Origin: Acetatifactor aquisgranensis | GTDB taxonomy: Bacteria > Bacillota > Clostridia > Lachnospirales > Lachnospiraceae | DNA: 64,000 nt | Assembly: GCF_943193215.1 (NCBI RefSeq) | Contig: NZ_CALPDH010000004.1 | Location: 189,256-253,255 of the forward strand | Direction of reading: 5' to 3' | Part shown: piece by piece, positions 24,662-32,792 of the stretch | Numbering within the stretch: position 1 is the stretch's first letter | Layout of the letters: each line of letters opens with the position of its first letter | The notes under the pieces: generated by a model | What the model was told of the DNA's origin: nothing | Database searches by the model: none | What the model saw: only the letters and a program-made list of their open reading frames with translations | Position numbers and translations under genes: made by a program

Positions 24662-24895
24662 CTACGGTACGATGTAGGGTTTTAAGAACTCCAGTACTTC
24701 GTCTGCGCCTTCCTCTGTGTGGATGTTCAGATCGATGGGTTTGGACAGATCTAAGCTGAAGATGCCCATGATGGATTTTGCGTCAACTACATATCTGCCG
24801 GACACCAGATCGAAATCATAATCGAACTTGGAGATGTCGTTCACAAAGGATTTTACTTTGTCGATTGAATTTAAGAAAATTTGTACTGTCTTCAT
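24662..24895 (-). CDS. HPr-like domain protein lacking the active-site histidine
   Basis: A 77-residue protein with the HPr fold signature VDAKSIMGIFSLDLSKPI, which normally carries the regulatory serine (here SIMGIF). At the position of the phospho-accepting histidine (GIHARPA in HPr) it has SIDKVKSFV, without His. It therefore cannot pass phosphate in the PTS. A regulatory or structural role is more likely. AGGAGG precedes the ATG. It is divergent from mtaB and ends at a bidirectional terminator, so it is monocistronic. Confidence 0.8.
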   Translation of the reverse strand: MKTVQIFLNSIDKVKSFVNDISKFDYDFDLVSGRYVVDAKSIMGIFSLDLSKPIDLNIHTEEGADEVLEFLKPYIVP

Positions 24896-24993
24896 CTTCC
24901 TTGCCTCCTTTTCTATATCTTCCAGTCAACATATTAAAGGTTGGAGGCGCAAAAGTCAAGGCGAAAACAGTACAAAAAAAGTGGGGAATAATC

Positions 24994-26490
24994 ATGAAAA
25001 GTGTGGCATTGTATAATTTGGGCTGCAAGGTGAATTCCTATGAAATGGATGTAATGCGGCAAATGCTTCAGGAAAAAGGATACCGTATTGTGTCTTTTGA
25101 TGAAGCGGCCGATATTTATATCGTAAATACCTGCACAGTGACCAATATCGCGGACAGGAAGAGCAGGCAGATGCTGCACCGCGCCAGACAGCTGAATCCT
25201 GACGCGGTAGTGGTGGCCGTGGGCTGCTATGTGCAGACGGGAAGAGAGGCAGTTGAGGAAGATTCCGGCATCGACCTTGCCATCGGCAACAACCGGAAAA
25301 AGGACATCGTGCCGATTCTGGAGGAGTATCTGGAAAAACGGCAGGAAAGGGCCGGGGCCGGAGACAAGACGCTGCAGGGCAGTACCATTCTGGACATCGG
25401 CCATACTTACGATTACGAGGAGATGCAGCTGAAGCGGACGGCGGAGCATACCAGGGCTTATATCAAAATCCAGGACGGCTGCAACCAGTTCTGCTCCTAT
25501 TGCGCCATTCCCTACGCCAGAGGCAGGGTCAGGAGCCGCAGGATGGAGGATATCCTGGAGGAGATTCAGGGGCTGGTGAGGGCAGGCTACCGGGAGGTGG
25601 TGCTCACTGGCATCCATATCAGCTCTTACGGAATCGATTTTGGGGAAAGCCCGCAGGAGGCGGGACAAGCCTCAGAGGCGGATGACGGACAGGAGAGGAA
25701 AGGCGCCGCGTACGCGGATGTCAGGCAGGAAAGGGGATGCGCTGCCGGCGCGGACGACAGGCCGATAGAAAAGAAACGGCAGCCAAGATATGACGGACAC
25801 AGCAGGCTGACGGATCTGGTGGAAAGGATTCATGAGGTAAGCGGACTGGAGCGGATCCGCTTAGGTTCGCTGGAGCCCCGCATCATCACCCCGGAGACGG
25901 CCAGGCGGCTGGCGGCGCTCCCCAAGCTCTGCCCCCATTTCCATCTGTCCCTCCAGAGCGGCTGCGACGCTACCTTGAAAAGGATGAATAGACATTACAC
26001 TGCCGGGGAATACTATAAAAGCGTGGAGATTCTGCGGCGGTACTTCCGGGAACCGGCCATTACCACGGATGTCATCGTGGGCTTTCCGGGGGAGACGGAG
26101 GAGGAATTCGCCTGTACCAGGGAGTTCCTGGAGAAAGTGCGGTTTTATGAGATGCATGTCTTCAAATATTCCAGGAGAGCCGGTACAGCGGCTGATTCCA
26201 TGCCGGACCAGATACCCGAGCCGGTGAAGGCCAGCCGCAGCGCCGAACTGATAGCCATGCGGGAGCGGCAGTCCTGGGAATTCCGCAGACGGTACATAGG
26301 AAAAGAAGCCGAGGTGCTTCTGGAGGAGACCCGGGAGATAGACGGCGGCACCTACTGCATCGGCCATACAAAGGACTATGTAAAAGTCGCGGTAGATGTG
26401 ACGGACCGTGCAGAAGGAGACGTACCGGCGATAAATACGCTGGCAAAAGTACGGGTCAGGGATTTCCTCACAGAGGAAATTCTGATGTAG
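24994..26490 (+). CDS. mtaB: tRNA t6A37 methylthiotransferase MtaB
   Basis: 498-residue radical SAM enzyme converting t6A to ms2t6A at position 37. The N-terminal MTTase domain has three cysteines for one Fe-S cluster (NLGCKVN, NTCTVTN, VGCYVQ). The radical SAM motif is GCNQFCSYCAIPYARGR, and a C-terminal TRAM domain follows. An unusual insert of about 50 residues, low complexity and charged (GQASEADDGQERKG to PIEKKRQPRY), sits after the HISSYG motif and makes the protein longer than the usual 430-450. ATG 24994 has GGGG upstream. The preceding open frame overlaps the HPr-like gene and its promoter. Confidence 0.93.
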   Translation: MKSVALYNLGCKVNSYEMDVMRQMLQEKGYRIVSFDEAADIYIVNTCTVTNIADRKSRQMLHRARQLNPDAVVVAVGCYVQTGREAVEEDSGIDLAIGNNRKKDIVPILEEYLEKRQERAGAGDKTLQGSTILDIGHTYDYEEMQLKRTAEHTRAYIKIQDGCNQFCSYCAIPYARGRVRSRRMEDILEEIQGLVRAGYREVVLTGIHISSYGIDFGESPQEAGQASEADDGQERKGAAYADVRQERGCAAGADDRPIEKKRQPRYDGHSRLTDLVERIHEVSGLERIRLGSLEPRIITPETARRLAALPKLCPHFHLSLQSGCDATLKRMNRHYTAGEYYKSVEILRRYFREPAITTDVIVGFPGETEEEFACTREFLEKVRFYEMHVFKYSRRAGTAADSMPDQIPEPVKASRSAELIAMRERQSWEFRRRYIGKEAEVLLEETREIDGGTYCIGHTKDYVKVAVDVTDRAEGDVPAINTLAKVRVRDFLTEEILM

Positions 26491-26491
26491 C

Positions 26492-26520
26492 TTGAATTTT
26501 TGGAACAAATGAGTTATGAT
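26492..26520 (+). promoter_or_regulatory. promoter of the ireB-ruvX operon
   Basis: -35 TTGAAT (26492-26497), 17-nt spacer, -10 TATGAT (26515-26520), directly after the mtaB stop. The leader is about 105 nt. Confidence 0.65.
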
Positions 26521-26631
26521 AAAGGGAAGTAGCGATGTTGATTGCTTTTGCGGCACATAAATCAATGGGAAGAGGAATCCTGAAATTTTGATGCAATATG
26601 TCCGCAAAGGCGGGCGGATAGGAGTCATGAC

Positions 26632-26895
26632 ATGCAGAAACTGGAAAATACACAATACTTCAAGGTTGACTCGGAACCTGCAGACGGAGCAAGGGCGGTG
26701 CTGGCTGCCGTATATGAGGCGCTGACGGAAAAGGGTTACAACCCGGTGAATCAGATTGTGGGGTACATCATGAGCGGCGATCCCACCTATATCACCAGCC
26801 ACAAGAACGCGCGGAGCATGATTATGAAAGTGGAGCGGGACGAGCTGGTGGAGGAGCTGCTGACGGAGTATATCCATACGAAAGAATGGGAATAG
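26632..26895 (+). CDS. ireB: IreB family regulatory phosphoprotein
   Basis: An 87-residue small protein. The family (UPF0297/YrzL) is recognised by the segments YEALTEKGYNPVNQIVGYIM and GDPTYITSHKNAR, both nearly invariant. In enterococci IreB is phosphorylated on threonines by the PASTA kinase IreK and opposes cephalosporin tolerance. The N-terminal part here keeps a Thr (residue 7). AGGAG precedes the ATG. First gene of ireB-ruvX-DUF1292, an order also found in Bacillus. Confidence 0.95.
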   Translation: MQKLENTQYFKVDSEPADGARAVLAAVYEALTEKGYNPVNQIVGYIMSGDPTYITSHKNARSMIMKVERDELVEELLTEYIHTKEWE

Positions 26896-26911
26896 GAAAA
26901 GGAGGCGCCCT

Positions 26912-27385
26912 ATGCGCATAATGGGTCTCGATTTCGGTTCTAAGACAGTGGGGGTAGCTGTCAGCGACAGCCTGCTCATAACGGCCCAGGGGGTGGAGAT
27001 CATCCGCAGGGAGAGGGAGGACAAGCTGCGCCGTACATTGGCCCGGATTGAAGAGCTGATACTGGAATACGAAGTGGAGGAAATCGTGCTGGGGCTTCCG
27101 AAGCATATGAACGCTACGGAAGGAGTGCGCGTGGAGCTGACGGAGCAGTTCCGGGAGAAGCTGGAGCGGAGGACAGGGCTGCCCGTCATCATGTGGGACG
27201 AGCGCCTGACCACGGTGGCGGCGGACAAGGCCATGATAGAGGCCGGCATCCGCAGGGAAAAGAGAAAGGACTATGTGGACAAGATTGCGGCATCCCTGAT
27301 ATTGCAAGGGTATCTGGACAACCGCAATAGGGAGAAAGGTTCAGGGAATCCTGCCGGATCGGATGAAGAGCAGGATACCCTCTGA
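26912..27385 (+). CDS. ruvX: Holliday-junction resolvase-like protein RuvX/YqgF
   Basis: 157 residues with an RNase H-like fold. It starts MRIMGLDFGSKTVGVAVSD (first catalytic Asp), has VLGLPKHMNATEG in the middle (Glu) and DERLTTVAADKAMIEAG near the C-terminus (Asp). YqgF proteins act in pre-16S rRNA 5'-end maturation. The resolvase activity is less certain. GGAGG precedes the ATG, 16 nt after ireB. Confidence 0.95.
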   Translation: MRIMGLDFGSKTVGVAVSDSLLITAQGVEIIRREREDKLRRTLARIEELILEYEVEEIVLGLPKHMNATEGVRVELTEQFREKLERRTGLPVIMWDERLTTVAADKAMIEAGIRREKRKDYVDKIAASLILQGYLDNRNREKGSGNPAGSDEEQDTL

Positions 27386-27423
27386 GGACTTTGTTGGCAC
27401 AGGGAAACGACTTAGGAGCGGAA

Positions 27424-27693
27424 ATGGCGAAACAGGAGAAGATTACATTTCAGCCGGAGGGAGAAGAGCCGGTAGATTTTTACGTGCTGGAACAGACGAA
27501 GATAGGCGGAGTTGACTACATCCTCGTCACCGATGTGGAGGAGGGCGACGGCGATGCCCTGATTCTGAAAGATACATCCAGGGACGGAGAGGCGGAGGGC
27601 GTGTATACTATCGTGTCCGACGACGAGGAGCTTGCCGCTGTGGCAGGCGTGTTCGAGAACATGCTGGAGGATGTGGAGCTTGAGAGCGAATGA
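27424..27693 (+). CDS. DUF1292 domain-containing protein
   Basis: An 89-residue acidic protein with the DUF1292 (YrzB) pattern: a start ITFQPEGEEPVDFYVLEQTK, then GGVDYILVTDVEEGDGDALIL. Start ATG 27424 has AGGAG 5 nt upstream. The open frame begins 11 codons earlier without a ribosome site. Function is unknown across Firmicutes. It conservatively follows ruvX. Confidence 0.9.
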   Translation: MAKQEKITFQPEGEEPVDFYVLEQTKIGGVDYILVTDVEEGDGDALILKDTSRDGEAEGVYTIVSDDEELAAVAGVFENMLEDVELESE

Positions 27694-27746
27694 GCCGGAG
27701 AGGGGATTTTCTGCGCACAGCAGCCTGATCCGTGCGGAGTTGAAAT

Positions 27747-28220
27747 ATGGCGTTTTTTGACAAAGGAAAAGCAGAACAGCTGCTGAAGAGAAAAGGGCTA
27801 AGGGTCACCAGACAGCGGACAGCGGTGCTGGAGGCCATCGGTTCCCGCCCGCGGGAGCATCTGACAGCGGAAGAGATATTTGAGCTTGTAAAAGTAGACT
27901 GTCCGGACATCGGGCTGGCTACTGTTTATAGAACCATACAATTGCTGGGGAGCTTGCATCTGATTGACCGGATTAATTTTGATGACGGTTTTGTGCGCTA
28001 CGAGATGGGGAGTGCTCTGGAGGGCACAGGAAAGCACCGCCATCATCATCTGATCTGTATCAAATGCGGTAGAGTGATTTCCTTTCAGGATGATCTGCTG
28101 GAGGAGCTGGAGAGGAAAATTGCTGCCACTACCGGATTTCGGGTTGTGAATCATGAGGTGAAGCTCTACGGCTATTGTGTAGAATGTGGAGGAGATTTGA
28201 TTGAAGAAAAAAGAGAATAA
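27747..28220 (+). CDS. Fur/PerR-family metalloregulator
   Basis: 157 residues. An N-terminal winged helix (about 15-90, with LTAEEIFELVKVDCPDIGLA then TVYRTIQLL) is followed by a dimerisation domain with the HHHHLIC metal-binding cluster and two CxxC pairs (CIKC, CVEC) for structural zinc. Which subfamily (Fur, PerR, Zur) cannot be fixed from sequence alone. GGAG precedes the ATG. Its last 20 bases overlap the RNase J gene, so the two are coupled. Confidence 0.9.
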   Translation: MAFFDKGKAEQLLKRKGLRVTRQRTAVLEAIGSRPREHLTAEEIFELVKVDCPDIGLATVYRTIQLLGSLHLIDRINFDDGFVRYEMGSALEGTGKHRHHHLICIKCGRVISFQDDLLEELERKIAATTGFRVVNHEVKLYGYCVECGGDLIEEKRE

Positions 28221-29874
28221 CAGCGGTTCCAGACTAAAGATAATTCCCTTAGGGGGCCTGGAACAAATCGGCATGAACATTACTGCGTTTGAGTACGAGG
28301 ACAGTATTGTTGTGGTAGACTGCGGCCTGTCGTTCCCGGCGGACGACATGCTGGGCATAGACCTGGTCATCCCCGATGTGACCTATCTGAAGGACAACAT
28401 CGACAAGGTAAAGGGCTTTGTAATCACCCACGGCCATGAGGACCATATCGGAGCGCTTCCCTATGTGCTCCGCGACATCAACGTGCCCATCTACGCCACC
28501 AGGCTTACCATGGGCATCATTGAGAACAAGCTGAAAGAGCATGAGCTTACGAAGCGGGTGAAGCGCAAGGTGGTGAAGTTCGGCCAGTCCATCAATTTAG
28601 GGCAGTTCAGGGTGGAGTTCATCAAGACGAACCACAGCATCGTGGACGCGGCGGCGCTGGCGATTTATTCCCCGGTGGGGGTAGTGGTGCACACAGGGGA
28701 TTTCAAGGTGGACTACACGCCGGTCTTCGGAGACGCCATCGATCTGCAGCGCTTCGCGGAGCTGGGCAAGAAAGGCGTGCTGGCGCTGATGTGCGATTCC
28801 ACCAACGCGGAAAGGCCCGGATTCACTCCCTCCGAGCGGACCGTTGGCGCCACTTTCGACAATTTGTTTGAGGAGCATAAGAATACAAGGATTTTCGTGG
28901 CCACATTTGCTTCCAATGTGGACAGGGTGCAGCAGATCATCAACAGCGCGTACAAATTCGGGCGCAAGGTCTGCGTGGACGGCCGCAGTATGGTGAGCAT
29001 CATCGATACGGCCAGGAACCTGGGCTGCATCAGCATCCCGGACAATACGCTGATCGAGGTGGACCAGATGAAGGACTACCCCAATGAGAAGCAGGTAGTC
29101 ATCACCACGGGAAGCCAGGGAGAGAGCATGGCGGCGCTGAGCCGCATGGCCAGCGGCATGCACCGCAAGATTAGCATCGGCGCCGGGGATACGGTCATCT
29201 TTTCCTCCAATCCCATCCCCGGGAATGAGAAATCCGTCACCAAGGTCATCAATGAGCTGATCCGCAAGGGGGCGGACGTGATTTTCCAGGACGCCCATGT
29301 GTCCGGACATGCCTGCCAGGAGGAAATCAAGCTGCTCTACGCGCTGATCAGGCCGAAATATTCCATTCCCGTCCATGGGGAGATCAAGCACCTGAAGGCC
29401 CAGGCGAAGATTGCTCAGAGCCTCGGCATTGAGAAGGACAATATCTTCATCCTTTCCTCCGGCGACGTGCTGGAACTGGACAAGGACCGCGCGGACGTGG
29501 CGGGCAGAGTCCCTGTGGGAGCGATTCTGGTGGACGGCCTGGGCGTGGGAGATGTGGGAAATGTGGTGCTTCGGGACCGTCAGCATCTGGCCGAGGACGG
29601 CATCATGGTAGTGGTCATGAGCCTGGACAGGGCAGGAGGGGAGCTGGTGGCAGGCCCCGATATTGTATCCAGAGGATTCGTGTATGTAAAAGAATCCGAT
29701 GAACTGATAGAAGAAGCACGACAAATCGTAGATGAAGCCATCCGGAAATGTCTGGACCGCAGGGTGACGGACTGGGGGAAGCTGAAGAATACTACAAAAG
29801 ATGCTCTCAGCGACTATGTCTGGAAGAAGACCAAGAGGCGGCCTATGATACTGCCGATCATTATGGAAGTATGA
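28201..29874 (+). CDS. rnj: ribonuclease J
   Basis: A 557-residue beta-CASP metallo-beta-lactamase nuclease with endonuclease and 5'-3' exonuclease activity on mRNA and rRNA precursors. The zinc motif HGHEDHIG lies near residue 80. The beta-CASP part contains MCDSTNAERPG and the PVHGE and SGHACQEE motifs, followed by a C-terminal domain. Translation starts at TTG 28201 inside the fur-like gene, with GGAGGAGA just upstream. It is the only RNase J copy in view. Confidence 0.95.
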   Translation: MKKKENNSGSRLKIIPLGGLEQIGMNITAFEYEDSIVVVDCGLSFPADDMLGIDLVIPDVTYLKDNIDKVKGFVITHGHEDHIGALPYVLRDINVPIYATRLTMGIIENKLKEHELTKRVKRKVVKFGQSINLGQFRVEFIKTNHSIVDAAALAIYSPVGVVVHTGDFKVDYTPVFGDAIDLQRFAELGKKGVLALMCDSTNAERPGFTPSERTVGATFDNLFEEHKNTRIFVATFASNVDRVQQIINSAYKFGRKVCVDGRSMVSIIDTARNLGCISIPDNTLIEVDQMKDYPNEKQVVITTGSQGESMAALSRMASGMHRKISIGAGDTVIFSSNPIPGNEKSVTKVINELIRKGADVIFQDAHVSGHACQEEIKLLYALIRPKYSIPVHGEIKHLKAQAKIAQSLGIEKDNIFILSSGDVLELDKDRADVAGRVPVGAILVDGLGVGDVGNVVLRDRQHLAEDGIMVVVMSLDRAGGELVAGPDIVSRGFVYVKESDELIEEARQIVDEAIRKCLDRRVTDWGKLKNTTKDALSDYVWKKTKRRPMILPIIMEV

Positions 29875-30001
29875 AGCGCGGGAATAAGTTTCAGGCGCAT
29901 TCTCCCGGACTTGCATCGGTTCGCCGGGTGTTTATGACAACAGAAAACCTGCACTATGATTTTCTGCTGTATGTGCCGTCACAGGCGGCGCGGAGGTTGA
30001 T

Positions 30002-30532
30002 ATGAAAGTGACAAGCATAATAGCTGCCGTGATGGGAGCCATCTTTCGGGTGGTTATGGCTGTGGCGGTGGTGTATCTGATCTACAGGGGGGCCGGAATC
30101 TGTTACGATTATGGTTATCGGATTTTTACGGAACCTGCCATGACTACCGGGGATGGACGGGCTGTGACAGTGACAATCAGCCCTGACATGTCCGTGTCCG
30201 ACATCGGGAAACTCTTCGAGGGCAGGGGACTGGTGCGGGATGCCAGGCTCTTTGTGCTGCAGTATTATCTCTCGGAGTACAGGGAGGACGTGGGCCCGGG
30301 AACCTTTGAACTGAGCACGGCCATGACCGTGGAGGAAATGATGCAGGCCATGGTGGTGGCGACGGACGAGGAGGAAGAGGACGAGGGGAACAGCACAGCC
30401 GGCGAGGGGGATTCCTCTTCAGCGGGGCTTCCTCCTGCGGGAGGCATGGAGCCGGAGGACGGCGGAGACGAGGGGGATGCGTCCGGCCAGGACGTGCCTG
30501 AAGACGGCGCGGGAACGGAAACCGGAGAGTAA
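30002..30532 (+). CDS. MltG/YceG-like membrane protein without catalytic domain
   Basis: 176 residues. An N-terminal membrane helix (about 8-30) is followed by a domain of about 80 residues (VTISPDMSVSDIGKLFEGRG then LVRDARLFVLQYY) like the LysM-like region at the start of MltG endolytic transglycosylases, then an acidic disordered tail (EEEEDEGNSTAGEGDS...). The catalytic YceG domain of about 200 residues is missing. In Bacillus full mltG precedes trmR at this place, so this is a shortened relative. GGAGGT precedes the ATG. Possibly a cell-wall synthesis accessory protein. Confidence 0.7.
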   Translation: MKVTSIIAAVMGAIFRVVMAVAVVYLIYRGAGICYDYGYRIFTEPAMTTGDGRAVTVTISPDMSVSDIGKLFEGRGLVRDARLFVLQYYLSEYREDVGPGTFELSTAMTVEEMMQAMVVATDEEEEDEGNSTAGEGDSSSAGLPPAGGMEPEDGGDEGDASGQDVPEDGAGTETGE

Positions 30533-30539
30533 AAGCGCA

Positions 30540-31181
30540 ATGATCATAGACGAGAGGACGGCGGCCTTCATCGATTCGCTGGACAGAGGGAACACAGCCT
30601 TTCTGGACGGAATAGAAAAGGACGCGCTGGAGAACCAGATTCCCATCGTGCGGAAGCCCACCCAGAGTCTGCTGAAATTCCTGCTGGCGCTGAAAAGGCC
30701 CGCAGAAATTCTGGAGGTGGGGACCGCGGTGGGCTTTTCTGCGCTGCTGATGAGCGAGTACGGCCCTGAAGACTGTCATATCACTACCATTGAGAAATAT
30801 GAAAAACGGATTCCCGCCGCGAAAGAGAATTTCAGGCGGGCGGGGCGGGAGGACAGGATCACCCTGTTGGAGGGGGACGCCGCGGATATCCTGCGGGAGC
30901 TGACGGGGACCTATGACATGATTTTCATGGATGCCGCCAAGGGGCAGTATATCCGTTTCCTGCCGGACAGCCTGCGGCTGCTTGCTCCCGGGGGATTGCT
31001 GATATCGGACAATGTGCTCCAGGACGGAGACGTGATTCAGTCCCGCTTTGCGGTGGCAAGGCGAAACCGCACCATTCACGCCAGGATGCGGGAGTATCTG
31101 TATGAACTGAAGCACCATCCCCGGCTGGAGACAGTGATACTGCCGGTGGGAGACGGTGTGACTGTGAGCACCAAAGTATAA
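30540..31181 (+). CDS. trmR: O-methyltransferase, TrmR-like (tRNA 5-hydroxyuridine-34)
   Basis: A 213-residue class I methyltransferase of the catechol O-methyltransferase-like group. ILEVGTAVGFSALLM is motif I, FMDAAKGQY the metal/substrate-binding region, and ISDNVLQDGDV follows. ATG 30540 lies 7 nt after the previous stop, with GGAGAG upstream. In Bacillus the orthologue YrrM (TrmR) methylates ho5U34 to mo5U34 and is next to U32 peptidase-like TrhP genes that make ho5U. The same order here supports the same role. Confidence 0.82.
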   Translation: MIIDERTAAFIDSLDRGNTAFLDGIEKDALENQIPIVRKPTQSLLKFLLALKRPAEILEVGTAVGFSALLMSEYGPEDCHITTIEKYEKRIPAAKENFRRAGREDRITLLEGDAADILRELTGTYDMIFMDAAKGQYIRFLPDSLRLLAPGGLLISDNVLQDGDVIQSRFAVARRNRTIHARMREYLYELKHHPRLETVILPVGDGVTVSTKV

Positions 31182-31244
31182 AAGGACAGAAGACATTGAT
31201 ATAGTCTGTATGGCGGGAAATGTAAAGGAAAGGATGGCAGGACT

Positions 31245-32531
31245 ATGGGCCGGAGAAAGAAACCGGAGCTTTTGATGCCGGCGGGGAGCCTGGAGGGACT
31301 GAAGACCGCGGTCATCTTCGGGGCGGACGCGGTATATATCGGCGGAGAGGCTTTCGGCCTGCGGGCCAAGGCAAAGAATTTCTCGCCGGAAGAGATGGCG
31401 CAGGGGATTGCCTTTGCCCATGGAAAAGGCGTGAAAGTATATGTCACGGCCAATATCCTGGCCCGCAATGACGACCTGGAGGGAGCGGCCGCCTATTTTC
31501 AGGAGCTGCGGGACATGGAGCCGGAGCGGTGCGACGCGCTGATCATCTCGGATCCGGGCATGTTCGCCATCGCCAGAGAAGTGTGGCCGGAGGTGGAGAT
31601 CCATATTTCCACACAGGCCAACAATACCAATTACAGAACTTATCAGTTCTGGTGGAAGCTTGGGGCCAAGCGCGTGGTGTCCGCCAGAGAACTGTCTTTG
31701 GAAGAGATACATACTATCCGGGAACGTATCCCGGAGGAGATGGAGATAGAGAGCTTTGTGCAGGGCTCCATGTGCATTTCCTATTCCGGGCGCTGCCTGC
31801 TGAGCAACTACTTTACGGGGAGGGATGCCAATCAGGGCTCCTGCACCCATCCCTGCCGCTGGAAGTACGCGGTGGTGGAGGAGACCAGACCCGGGGAATA
31901 TCTGCCGGTTTATGAGAATGAGCGGGGCACCTATATTTTCAATTCCAAAGATTTATGTATGATAGAACATATACCGGAGCTGGCGGAGGCTGGAATCGAC
32001 AGCCTGAAGATAGAGGGGCGCATGAAGACGGCGCTGTATATCGCCACCATGGCCCGGACCTACCGCAAAGCTATAGATGATTATTTTATTTCTGAGGAAT
32101 GCTATCGGGAAAACATGGACTGGTACCGGGCGGAGATTGCCAAGTGCACCTACCGCCAGTTCACCACGGGCTTTTATTTCGGAAAGCCCTCCCGGGAAAC
32201 CCAGATATATGACGAAAGCACTTATGTGAACGAATATATCTATCTGGGGAATATAGAAGAGGTGGCGGCACCCTGGCCGCAGGGGACGCGGAAAGAGGAA
32301 AACTGCGTTCTGGCGCGGTTCGGGCAGCGGAACAAATTTTCCGTGGGGGAGGCCATTGAGATCATGAAGCCGGATGGGAGAAATGTGCCTGTGACGGTGG
32401 AGGGCATGTACAATGCGGACGGGGAGCCGGTGGAGAGCTGCCCCCATGCCAGGCAGACAGTCTGGGTAAAACTTTCGGAAACCCCTTGCCCCGGCGATCT
32501 GCTCAGGGTGGCGAATGTGGCAAAAGATTAG
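31245..32531 (+). CDS. U32-family peptidase-like tRNA hydroxylation protein (TrhP-like)
   Basis: 428 residues. It starts KKPELLMPAGSLEGLKTA as in the family and contains the U32 signature: ESFVQGSMCISYSGRCLLSN, then NQGSCTHPCRWKY with further conserved cysteines, which bind an Fe-S cluster in characterised members. Although named peptidases, YrrN/YrrO (TrhP) proteins install ho5U34 in tRNA using prephenate-derived chemistry. The adjacent trmR-like gene favours that role. AGGA precedes ATG 31245. One U32 gene here replaces the two of Bacillus. Confidence 0.85.
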   Translation: MGRRKKPELLMPAGSLEGLKTAVIFGADAVYIGGEAFGLRAKAKNFSPEEMAQGIAFAHGKGVKVYVTANILARNDDLEGAAAYFQELRDMEPERCDALIISDPGMFAIAREVWPEVEIHISTQANNTNYRTYQFWWKLGAKRVVSARELSLEEIHTIRERIPEEMEIESFVQGSMCISYSGRCLLSNYFTGRDANQGSCTHPCRWKYAVVEETRPGEYLPVYENERGTYIFNSKDLCMIEHIPELAEAGIDSLKIEGRMKTALYIATMARTYRKAIDDYFISEECYRENMDWYRAEIAKCTYRQFTTGFYFGKPSRETQIYDESTYVNEYIYLGNIEEVAAPWPQGTRKEENCVLARFGQRNKFSVGEAIEIMKPDGRNVPVTVEGMYNADGEPVESCPHARQTVWVKLSETPCPGDLLRVANVAKD

Positions 32532-32624
32532 AACTCCCGGAGACCGGACTATGTGCAATGTGCCGGACGTAAGGAGGGAAACATTACTTTTATTAGCGGA
32601 AAACGAGAAAAGTGATTTGGGGTA

Positions 32625-32653
32625 TTGCATTTTGCCGGAAAGTAAGGTATTTT
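32625..32653 (+). promoter_or_regulatory. promoter of glnN
   Basis: -35 TTGCAT (32625-32630), 17-nt spacer, -10 TATTTT (32648-32653). The leader of about 130 nt contains a terminator-like hairpin just before the gene. Confidence 0.55.
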
Positions 32654-32720
32654 AATAACAACGAAGCGCTGGTGCCGGATGGGGCTGCCGCTTCTGCATA
32701 TTGGTATTCAATGAACGAGG

Positions 32721-32757
32721 AGGTTCCATAGTAAGATGTTACTTTGGAACTTTTTTT
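32721..32757 (+). terminator. leader terminator/attenuator before glnN
   Basis: GTTCCA (32723-32728) and AGTAA pair with TTACT and TGGAAC (32745-32750) around a small loop, followed by TTTTTTT (32751-32757). It lies downstream of the likely glnN promoter and 35 nt before the start codon, so it can act as an attenuator rather than only ending the upstream gene. The upper leader holds no recognised riboswitch. Confidence 0.65.
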
Positions 32758-32792
32758 CGTTCAGGGGAGGATAGGACAGAAGGGAGAAGAAA

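Noticed and set aside
30177..31850. 557-codon minus-strand frame
   Set aside because: Antisense to mltG-like, trmR-like and U32 genes. It has no start signal or domain.
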